From NCBI GenBank assembly GCA_004335635.1, contig QAXH01001182.1:1-27660 (forward strand): a stretch of DNA of 27,660 nucleotides, written 5' to 3'. How positions within the stretch are numbered: the first letter of the stretch is position 1; every line of letters begins with the position of its first letter. Origin of the DNA: Chloromonas sp. AAM2. Taxonomy: Eukaryota; Chlorophyta; Chlorophyceae; Chlamydomonadales; Chlamydomonadaceae. The translations under genes were made by a program, and so were the position numbers. Shown here in pieces: positions 1-8,241 of this stretch. The notes below the pieces were generated by a model. It was not told where the DNA came from. It saw only the letters and a program-made list of their open reading frames with translations, and made no database searches.

Positions 1-118
1 CAAGTGGAGAAAAAACAGCAAATTCCGATCGTTTGCGTGTAGAAAAACCAACATTACAATACTTGCAACTTGCAAGCGGGGGGCCGGCGGAAGACGCCCC
101 CACCACAAGGGCCAGACG

Positions 119-178
119 GGGTGATCACCACAAGGGCCACCAGCCCTTGCAGTCTTGATGGAATCCCCCTTTACTTGT
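119..178 (+). repeat. Dispersed repeat, copy 1 (partner at 5351-5410)
   Basis: GGTGAT, CCACAAGGG, CACCA, CCCTTGC and CCCCTTTACT occur in the same order and spacing here and at 5351-5410, with scattered substitutions and one or two small indels. The similarity covers about 60 nt and stops abruptly on both sides, as expected for a short interspersed element fragment. Confidence 0.6.
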
Positions 179-317
179 GTGTGGACGCGCTACTGGTTTG
201 CACTTTCACCACGTAACTGAGGTCTGACTGTCATGTAACGATGTACAATCCCCATGAATCATCTTGTCAGGCGGTAGCTCAGCATCACGGGGCAGCGAAT
301 TGGAGATTGATGTTACC

Positions 318-360
318 TGAGATATTCCCCTTCACTTGCTCGTCGGGCGGGTTGGATTTC
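318..360 (+). repeat. Dispersed repeat core with B-box-like end
   Basis: Reads ATTCCCCTTCACTTG followed by CGGGCGGGTTGGATTTC. The same CCCCTTCAC...CGGGYTGGA arrangement recurs at 7050-7085 and 18068-18110. The GGTTGGATTTC end resembles the RNA polymerase III B box (GGTTCGANNCC), and TAGCTCAG about 75 nt upstream (near 276) resembles an A box. A degenerate tRNA-derived SINE is possible but unproven. Confidence 0.4.
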
Positions 361-868
361 TTATAATCATGTCAAGTCCGTAGACTGGCCTGCAAAAGTC
401 CATCCGACAGGCTGCCATGCCTTGACGCACGAGCGCCTGTTGCATGACGAATGCTTTTTTCACGCATTATCTGCCACGGCAGAGCCTCAATGAATGCAGC
501 GCCTTGGGAGTCAAACGGCTGGAAAAAATCAATGGTCCAACCGTTACTGCAGTTACTCGACAGCTTTACCTGGTGTCCACGACCAGCGACACCCGCTCAC
601 TTCAGAGAGTAGACATTAGCACGCACAACAGGAATTAGCCTACAGCTGAGCTTCCATAGGCGTTAGAAGGCCATGGCTTTGTGCGACCCACTTTCTGCTG
701 GTCCTCTGCACCTGAAGCAGGCTGGCGCCTGGGGTCCCAAGGACGCCCAGGTCCACAACAGCCATTGCGATACGTACTTTCTACAGTCGTACTGGGGCGT
801 GGCGGACTCCTGCGCAGGCGCTCAGGTAAAGCCTGGAGGCCGATCTTCAAGGCCCAATCAGCTACTCC

Positions 869-2842
869 ATGCCGGTCAAAGCACGACTGCGCCGTAGAGG
901 CCACATTGTCAGCAACCATATTCGTGCGTCAATATCTGCTGGCTGTCGTGGGCAGCTAGGCTTTCATGAAGCCCCGAAGACCAGCTCAAAAATCTTTTTC
1001 GCACCCTTGTCGCAGGCAAGCACAGCGGCCACCGACCAGTACTGCACTATCTATGACACTTCTACAACAGACAGCGCGGTCTCTGATCAGGATGCTCTGG
1101 CGTGTGACGAGCTGCTGCTCGCCAACGAATCAGCCTTTGCCACTGATCCCGAGCCCCAATGCGCCAAAGCGGCTAGCAAATGCCCCGCTCCATTCTTCAC
1201 ATCCAGCACACCTGCACAGCATGAGGTCCGCGAGACTATCAGGTGCGTGGTAGGGCTTGTTGCATCCCAGGGCGAGGAACAGTCCATTCTTCCCGCCCGG
1301 TTTGTCAGCAATAGCCGCTGTACCAGCACCACCCCGCATGTACCCGTGTTGCGCAGGAACGAGTTGGTGCGCGAAAGAGAAACACAGCCACAGTTCTACT
1401 TCAAACGGCACGCCTTTTTGTCCAAGGAATTGCGCGGCATCGCTGTTTCTTGGGCCATACAAGTCGTCGATCAGTTCAAAGTGGATCAGGAGACACTCTT
1501 TCTCGCCATCAGCTACCTGGACCGCTTTCTGAGCATTACAGAGGTAAGACAACATGATCAATCACGATTCCTGCCAGCAGCGTGCAGCGCAATCCATACT
1601 TGTTGGCTGATTGGATTCAGTAGGCTCCAGCCGTCAATCGCAGCCGCAAGCCCAAGCACTCGACGTGCTTGGCACGCCCACCACCTAATCGTTTTGCACA
1701 CGCGTTTGTCGTGCTCAGGACGTCGTCCACATGGACGGGCTACACCTCGCTACGCTAGCATGCCTCTCACTTGCGGCCAAGCAGGCAGAGGTGAGAAGCT
1801 TTCTTTGTTTTCTCTTCAAACTGGTGCGCGGGCTGAGCGCTTCCTCGTGAAGCAGTCTGAGTTGTGTCTGGAAGCGTTTTGATCAGATTTTTGCCCCCTC
1901 CCATGCGCAGGTGACACAACCTTCCACATCTGAATGGACCTGGCTAGTCCATTCGAACACTTGGGGAACAGTGAGTAGTTTCATGGACTGCTCTCTGCAT
2001 GCATTATGTGACACTGAACCACTTGGCCCAGTGCTTCCTCCCCTCTCACCATTGCCGAGGTATTAGTTACGATCTGATTTCGTCTGCGCAGAAGGAACAA
2101 CTCGCCCGCATGGAGTGGATCATCTTGGAAAATCTAGAGTGGAGACTCTGCACACCCACAGCCTGGTGGTTCCTGCACCTGCTTTGCTATGGGCTGGGCA
2201 CATGTCCTGCTCCAGCCATTTGCATGGCAGCCTACCTCTTGGTGAGCATGACTGCATCACAGCTCATAGATATTTGAAAACAGGCTGCATTGCACAGGCT
2301 GCACACGTGATGCACCAACCGTGCACTGTGCTAGTCTATTCTCTCGTTGGCTGGCGTTTTTGAAATGACGACATCACTGGAGTAGGTGACATCACTGACC
2401 GAAATGACATTATTGGCATTTGATCCTACTTTACCGTGCGTCTTCGTGTTTGCAGGAGTTGGGTTTGCTTGAGGCAGGGTCTCTGGCCTTTCAGTACAGC
2501 TCATTAGCCGCAGCCGCCTTGATGCTTGGACACACAATGACAGTGGAGGACAACGCCAGCGGAATGCTGGTTGAGCCTGCAGCAGAGGTGCCAGGCACAG
2601 CAATGCTGTCTGCACGTGCGTTGTTGGAATTGTCGCCTGATCTGAATCTACACCAGGTTCAGGATGCGTGTGGCATTCTGGCTGAGTTGCATGCACGGGC
2701 CTGTGCGCTTCAGCCACCATCCCATGATCAAGCAATGGAAGGTTTACAGCTTGCCAGAACCAAGTACACAGCGGACGTGTGGCACCATGTCGGTGCATGC
2801 ACTTTCCGAGTGGACCTCAAGACAGCTCTTGACCGTTTCTAG
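869..2842 (+). CDS. Mitotic-type cyclin (A/B-like), both cyclin boxes, six exons
   Basis: Exons by eye: 869-1242, 1357-1543, 1719-1790, 1911-1970, 2092-2241, 2456-2842, giving about 409 residues. The N-terminal cyclin box runs from about residue 115 (ETIRNELVRERE) through LRGIAVSWAIQVVDQF and ETLFLAISYLDRFLS to LAAKQAE. The C-terminal box includes KEQLARMEWIILENLEW, TPTAWWFLHLL and ELGLLEAG. Lys208 in AAKQAE and Glu239 in RMEW match the Lys/Glu pair that cyclin A uses to hold its kinase, so CDK binding looks intact. Known role of the family: activating subunit of cyclin-dependent kinases in the nucleus. The usual MRAIL motif reads LRGIA here, so A versus B class is not settled. Residues 1 to about 110 are low-conservation tail. 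The start is uncertain: a strong acceptor-like tract ends at 1015, so the true 5' exon may lie elsewhere. No destruction box is obvious. Confidence 0.85.
1243..1356 (+). other. Probable in-frame intron 1 of the cyclin gene
   Basis: The segment begins GTGCGTGG after an AG and ends GTTGCGCAG. It is 114 nt with no in-frame stop, so the frame stays open whether or not it is removed. Removal joins ETIR to NELVRERE, which restores the helix that normally leads into the cyclin box; retention would insert 38 residues with no cyclin resemblance. Confidence 0.65.
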
Positions 2843-5014
2843 GCGCAACTCTGCAACTGACAGCATACAGCAGCACAGCCATCGGCCAAGCTCAGCAGTC
2901 AACTGTTGACAGTGGGTCGTTGGAATGCTGCCCAGCGGGCACTCTCAGCAGAATCTTCTCACGTACACTGATAGGATAGTTACTGAATGACAACGTGACC
3001 AAAGCGAGCAAATCCCCCCATGACAACGGTGCAAGCCTTTGCCAAGGACATCCCAGAAGTATCCTGAACCCGGTTGTTGACAAACCTGGCACATGCATGG
3101 AAGTACTCACCGTCCCCAAAGGGATGAATTACGTGGCATGGCCACTACTCTTGATCAAGTTTCTTCTTTCAATCCCATTGTGACATATTGTCCACATTGA
3201 TTCCGCTTTCCAGTGCAGCGATCATCTTGCAGCAAGCACAGCTGTTGTTTGACCTTTTTTTGTAGGACAGCATTCCCAAGCCCGTGACCGACTGCTGTAC
3301 ACAATCAGGCTGTGGAATTGAACAATTCGGTAGTGCACTTACCAACGAGCACTTCAGATTAGCGCCTACGCTGCCTTTCTGCGTACAATTGTTCTAAACG
3401 GATCTCTTCAGGCCGTTTGTGCTACATTTAAGTTTTGGCTTGTTTGGTGATTTCGCCTGCTCGCTATTGCCTTGGTGAACCCCGGCCTCGGGTGCCGAAC
3501 AATGCACAGGGAGGTTGTGTCCGCGTTCGTGCACCCATGGAGTGGGCATGCAATCTGCCAGGTTGCACCCTGTCACTTGTGTGCGCGTTCCAGTGAGCGC
3601 CATTGCAAAGTTGTTTGATCTGTTGTGTGTGTGTGGCCGGATAGGCTTTCCTTTGCCTGTGTCAACCTCCATGCAAGTGGCAGGAGCACAACTCAGCTAG
3701 CCAGAGAAGACCGTGTACATCACGGCATTTACTAAGTGGGATTTGTTGTCAGTTAGGATTGATGTTTGGGCATAGGTGGGTATGTCAGGTAGCCAAGTAT
3801 ATCCTTCCAATTTGATTGTGTTCAACTGCGTTACCGACAATCTTCTTGTTTGACTTGATTGACTTCGGTGAGAATCCAAGATGTCAACTCCAGTGTGCTT
3901 ATGTAGGTTTAACAAATGCCTCAGGTTTTACAGATGTAGACAATGATAAAGAATAATCAAATTTTGCGGCTATGTTAGTTGGTTGAGCCACGTCTGGCTG
4001 GGGTCTTTCAACAGGCAGCTCTGGAAATCTGACACATGGGTTTGAGCATGCGCAAGTTTCCCAGGGATAGCCTGCGACGCGATGCATGTGGCGAGTAGCT
4101 TCTCAGTTTCGGTTTGGTCAGTGTCAGTTTTAGCTCGTGTTTCAAGTGTTACAGTGTAGGTACGATTAATACACCCTCATCCTTTCTTTTCCAGGCACAT
4201 CCAGTGCCTCGTTTCAAGTTTCGTTTAGATGCTTGGCCTACGGACCTCCTTGACAGCCCACCATTAAAGGCGACTTGCTTACAGAGAGAATTTACAGAAC
4301 GCCTTGGCGTTTTTTTTTTTGTGCCCCTCGGTACTTGAGGGCCTGTAGACCTTGAAGCAAGGCTTGTCGGATACTCAGACTGTCGGAATGACTTGGTCAC
4401 TGTCGTTTCTTACATCTTCATGGCAACTTGTGGTTGGTTGGATTGGGTCACAGTGTCTGATGGCAAGACCTCCTGTCATGTACAACTTGCTGCCATTTAC
4501 GGGAGCCGAGGTTACTCTTGTTCTCAAAAGTTCAGGAAAGACAATGCAACTTCAAACGTTCAGACACCAACGTGTGCTTTGGTGACGAATTCGGCTGTTT
4601 GGTGTATGGATTGATACATCAATGACTAAGCACAGTTGTTGCGGCATTCACATTGCATCACTGTTGCGGTGACTGTTGCTGGCGGTGACTGACCATTCTA
4701 CAAGCGAACCCGGGACACAACCTTGATTGACGGCGTGTCCCTCCTTTGTAACAGGACTGGCAATCGTGATGTGCACCACATTGTGTCTGTGTGATGTTCG
4801 GTTGTTGATGCACTCTGTCTGATAATGGCGGTAGTAGCTCTGCTTTTGAAGAAGCCCTAGCTTCCGTGAATACATTTGTGTGACAGTCCCAACGATGCGA
4901 GCCCTGCAAGGTGTCAGCTGCGACGTGACCTGTCAATCCGTGGCTACGTTTGGGCACCAGCGCCCTCTTTGCGTCCTCTTCACAGTGGACTTTCGTTGGC
5001 TTGGATGAGCGTTG
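2843..5014. other. Gene-poor region downstream of the cyclin
   Basis: It begins with the cyclin 3' untranslated region; a 13-nt palindrome GTCAACTGTTGAC is at about 2899-2911. I find no open frame with family resemblance or a chain of splice sites. A pyrimidine-rich acceptor-like site ends near 4193, but the frame after it (to 4338) matches nothing I recognise and has no partner exon. I call no gene here. Confidence 0.45.
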
Positions 5015-5075
5015 GTGAGTGGCAACCTTCATGGGTGTGGTATAGTCCCATGATGGACGGGCTGGACACGCTCCT
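5015..5075 (+). repeat. Dispersed repeat, copy matching 7020-7085
   Basis: The first 21 nt (5015-5035, starting GTGAGTGGCAACC) are identical to 7020-7040. Both copies then continue to a shared GGACGGGCTGGA. This copy lacks most of the CCCCTTCACATGTATAT spacer present at 7020. The arrangement suggests copies of one short interspersed family. Confidence 0.6.
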
Positions 5076-5350
5076 TCCTTGTGATATTCGGTCCCACATT
5101 ACAACACAGTAGCCACATGTGAAGCCAGTAGTAGCCACAATGAACAAAAGATGTTTGCCAGTGCTTAACAAGCCATGCCATCCACAGAATTCGTGCTAGA
5201 CGTGTCATGGGTAGCTCAGTCGTCCTGTACATTGCATACTTGTCCTGTAACCGAGGGTTGCCATTTCACTAGCTGTGACACTGACCGTGACAATCTTTTG
5301 ATTAATGCCATTTATATGGCTAAGGGACGCTTTCGGAAGGCGTTCTGTAG

Positions 5351-5410
5351 GGTGATGGCCACAAGGGACTCACCACCCCTTGCTGACACGGTCAAATTCC
5401 CCTTTACTAA
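5351..5410 (+). repeat. Dispersed repeat, copy 2 (partner at 119-178)
   Basis: Shares GGTGAT, CCACAAGGG, CACCA, CCCTTGC and CCCCTTTACT in order with 119-178. Both copies end in the CCCCTTTACT core that also resembles the 318, 7050 and 18068 repeats. Confidence 0.6.
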
Positions 5411-5586
5411 GAGAAATTTTTGCAATTAGCGCAATCAGTTGTTGTTTGCGTTGGACGTGCTTCATGGTGTGCACTCCCTCCTTGTAATCGAGTTCAGCAC
5501 CTCTCTCTCTTCCTTCTGAAAGCTTGGATTGTGACAAAGATTAAAACGTGGTTTTGACGGCTATGTCATGCCTCAGAGCGTGATTC

Positions 5587-5886
5587 GTGACTGGTCCTCC
5601 CCCCTGCATGTTGCTTGCAGTACGCCTTATGCTTGGCATGGAAGTCAGCAGGTTGAAACTGCTAGGCTTGCTCACACTGGCAATCAAAGATAGGCGACAT
5701 TCTGGTACCGAGCAAGCAGCACCCAGCCAGGCAAGCCTATTGAACGCCAGAATGGCTTTGACAAAAGCTGAGTTCGGGATGGCCTGCCTGTACTGTCTCA
5801 AGCTGATTGCCTTCAACGCCCCAGCAGCTGTTTCTTGCGTCCTCAAGCTTGGTTCCAGGAGTACACAGGGATGCCTGCCAGCGTGA
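5587..5886 (+). other. Ambiguous 99-codon open region, probably not a gene
   Basis: An ATG frame of 99 codons is open on the plus strand, and the minus strand is open over nearly the same bases (5541-5846). A plausible acceptor (pyrimidine tract ending TTGCTTGCAG near 5620) precedes part of it. Neither translation matches a family I know and no partner exon was found. It is recorded because the double-strand openness is longer than nearby background. Confidence 0.15.
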
Positions 5887-6130
5887 TGTGCTCAGGCCGT
5901 GCAGCTATGCAAGGGCTGTGCAGTGCTTAGGCAGCTGATTGATTTATTATAACAGAGAAGTCGTTACAGGACACAGGACGGGATGTGTACCACCCTGACC
6001 TACCCTGACAAAAGGCAGAAACAGGCCCAAAGGCAGGAAGGATCAAGGCAGAAAGGAAGACAACCGGCTACTAGTATGAAAGACAGAAAACCAGGGAAGC
6101 AGAGCACTGAACGTACATGCAAAGCATGCT

Positions 6131-6282
6131 AGTCCAAGCGGGTCTAGGAAAGTGTCCATGCATGCCAAGAAAAGACTCCAAGCGTTGTGTGCCAAGAGAA
6201 GAGTCCAAGCGAGCCATGGTAAGAGTCCATGCAGGCAATGCAAATCCATATGGGCCGTGAGAAGAGACCATGCGGGCCATGA
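6131..6282. repeat. Degenerate minisatellite
   Basis: About six or seven imperfect units of roughly 20-30 nt built on GAGTCCAAGCG..GCCATG (variants GTCCAAGCGGG, GTGTCCATGCATGCC, GACTCCAAGCG, GAGTCCATGCAGGC, GAGACCATGCGGGCCATG). Read on the minus strand they encode repeats of the type LDSSLGTQRLES, but unit length varies and divergence is high. Confidence 0.6.
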
Positions 6283-6289
6283 TCACATG

Positions 6290-6646
6290 ATTATAGGGGC
6301 AGATCCCCGCTGCAGCTGAGAGGCACATGACTTCAGCCTCCCCGTCAATCCTTACTGCCTGGTGGCGCTGGCTGCAGATCTGCAGCTGTGAGGCACTCCC
6401 AAGCCGTGCCCAGAGCGATTGCTTGCTGACAAACTCTTCCTGGGGCAGGTACACACTGACGCGCGAGCCACGCCTGCGCTGCTGCTCCTGCTCAAGGATG
6501 TCCCAGAGCCTGGCATGTAGGGCACACGCTTCAGCGACCTGCACGCCAACCATCATGGCAACGGCTTGGGGGGCAGGTATCGAACGCCCTGGGCAGGCAC
6601 AGGGCCACGCATGATGGTGCACATGCCCTGCTGGGCCAGCTCGCAT
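6290..6646 (-). pseudogene. Possible coding remnant, unknown family
   Basis: On the minus strand one frame reads VAEACALHARLWDILEQEQQ, followed by a basic stretch and VYLPQEEFVSKQSLWARLG, which looks protein-like (helical, charged, no stop to 6071). Immediately upstream, a different frame reads TCELAQQGMCTIMRGP then VRYLPPKPLP before a stop, also protein-like. The two would need either a frameshift or an intron with its acceptor at the TGCAG near 6540. The downstream end runs into the minisatellite. I do not recognise the family; a decayed gene or transposon-derived exon is possible. Confidence 0.3.
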
Positions 6647-7019
6647 GTCTTTGCATCAGTGGTGGGCAGTTACCCGGCTGCCGTCTGTATGGGTGCCAGA
6701 CGATTCTGCATGGTGCATGGCATGGTTGCCGGGGTGCATGAGCCCTGGCAGTAACTTCATAAGTTTTGACAGCTGCATGTCATCGTGCATGGACAAGCAA
6801 TGCATTGCCATTTGGCAAGCACCGCAGGTTTGGTGGTCACCTGGCAGAAGTGCAAACCATCTGCCGAAAGATATTTGAAGGCAATAATAGCTGCTCCTTT
6901 TTACAAATATCGGTCCGAGTGGCATCAACACTGAATGCAGCATTGAACACTAATTGCCTGGGTGCCAGCCCGTGTAACCTGGATAAGATTTTCTACAAGT
7001 GGGTTTTGTGTCACCAGTG

Positions 7020-7090
7020 GTGAGTGGCAACCTTCATGGGCGTGTCCTAGTCCCCTTCACATGTATATTGGACGGGCTGGATACCCTACA
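7020..7090 (+). repeat. Dispersed repeat, full copy with B-box-like core
   Basis: Starts with the 21-nt block shared with 5015-5035, then CTAGTCCCCTTCACATGT and GGACGGGCTGGATACCC. The CCCCTTCAC and CGGGCTGGA parts align with 318-360 and 18068-18110. This copy links the two sub-patterns into one element. Confidence 0.6.
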
Positions 7091-7574
7091 TGGCTGCCTG
7101 CCCTGTCTGCGTGTTACTAAGCAGATTGTTGCCGGACAGGTTGGAAAGCAGGAGAGCCAGTGGTGCAGTGCTTATCCTGTATAAGAGTTTGTGCAGCAAA
7201 TTAGGATTGGTCATCATAAATGCATGTTGTGAGTGACTTGTGGGGACGGAGAGTGGCAGAGACAAGGTGACGAGGAGTGTTCGCGCAGCAGCAGGTCTCG
7301 TCCCATGCATACATAGAGCCTGGCATACTGTATGAATGCACTGTGCGGCCATCTATGGCATGGTAAGCCAGAATGATGCAGGGGAGCATGCAGACGGTGG
7401 TGTGGTCACCCCTATTCCGATCCAGACATGCAATTGCCTTTTGTTGTGTCGTCCAGAAGCAGTGACGTCAGAACATCGTCGTGACTTGTGACCACAGCCC
7501 TGCCGTTGGTCTGCGGAGCGCGAAGTTCATCGCCCTCACGCACGTTCATCGCGACATCGATGGAAAAAAAAGAT

Positions 7575-7898
7575 GTTTGCCAGTTCTGGGACAGTTTCAA
7601 AGAATTGCACTGGAACCAGTGTGTGACGGCAGGGAAACTGTGGCAACAGGGTTCGTGCCAGAGACAGGGTACTCGCAGGTGTAGTTACAGTAGGCGAGGC
7701 AACAAAATCAACAAAATCAACGAACAAATTCAATAAACCACGGAACAGCACATCCCAGTGTCATGCCACACTCAGGTAGACGCAATATCTACAATCTCTA
7801 CCGACGTCCACAGTCCAAATCCCTGAGGTCGTCACCTTGTCCCTGTTGTCACATTGGTTCCAGTGCTGTTCCTGGAAATTGTCCCAGAACTGGCAAAC
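7575..7898. mobile_element. MITE-like element A with ~58-60-nt terminal inverted repeats
   Basis: The left arm 7575-7634 begins GTTTGCCAGTTCTGGGACA and continues through GCACTGGAACCA to CAGGG. The right arm 7841-7898 is its reverse complement with a few mismatches (ends GTCCCAGAACTGGCAAAC). About 206 nt separate the arms. There is no transposase frame inside, so it would be non-autonomous. An A-run precedes the left arm. I could not define a clean target-site duplication. The same terminal core recurs at 9267, 11579, 12428 and 18186. Confidence 0.7.
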
Positions 7899-8042
7899 CA
7901 CTGATGTTTCGTTTTGGCTGGTTACAATGCCACTGGTTACAATGTCATGCTTGCAATACGTGAGTAAGCATGCCTTGGCACAACTCGTATGCCTCCAGCT
8001 GGGCCATGACTGTTTGACTGCATTCCATTATGACACTTGACC

Positions 8043-8108
8043 GGCAGGCCTGGCGAGCAGGCCCGGGCCAAAACGGTTTTCGTTTTCCGGGCCCTGGCGA
8101 GCAGGCCC
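8043..8108. repeat. Double hairpin GGCCTG-GCGAG-CAGGCC upstream of the C2 gene
   Basis: GGCCTG (8047-8052), loop GCGAG, then CAGGCC (8058-8063) forms a 6-bp GC stem. The second copy at 8089-8108 repeats TGGCGAGCAGGCCC with the same loop. Between them lies AAAACGGTTTTCG. The module lies about 135-200 nt before the C2 start codon. A related hairpin followed by AAATGGTTTTC is at 11962-11999. Confidence 0.5.
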
Positions 8109-8241
8109 TTTATTCGCCTACATAATCTTCGCCCTGCGCACACCCTTCACGACCACATTCGTTAGCCTTGAAGCGACCTGGACTTGGCATCTGAAGTACG
8201 CGTCTTCAGGCCACATTTCCACTTCATTCCAGCCTGACAAC

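Larger units (their letters stand above)
1..868. other. Left-edge region without a supportable gene
   Basis: I see no coding region here; the short open frames lack family resemblance and splice signals that would join them to anything. It contains one copy of a dispersed repeat (119-178, partner at 5351-5410) and a second repeat-like core at 318-360. The promoter and possibly a 5' exon of the downstream cyclin gene should lie in the right half, but I cannot point to a convincing core promoter. Confidence 0.5.

Noticed and set aside
272..355. Candidate tRNA gene (TAGCTCAG ... GGTTGGATTTC)
   Set aside because: No acceptor stem or anticodon arm could be folded; it fits a degenerate SINE-like repeat better.
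444..638. 64-codon open frame near the left edge
   Set aside because: Short, no resemblance to known proteins, no splice link to the cyclin exon.
5205..5265. Second A-box-like GGGTAGCTCAGTCG
   Set aside because: No B box or cloverleaf follows at a suitable distance.
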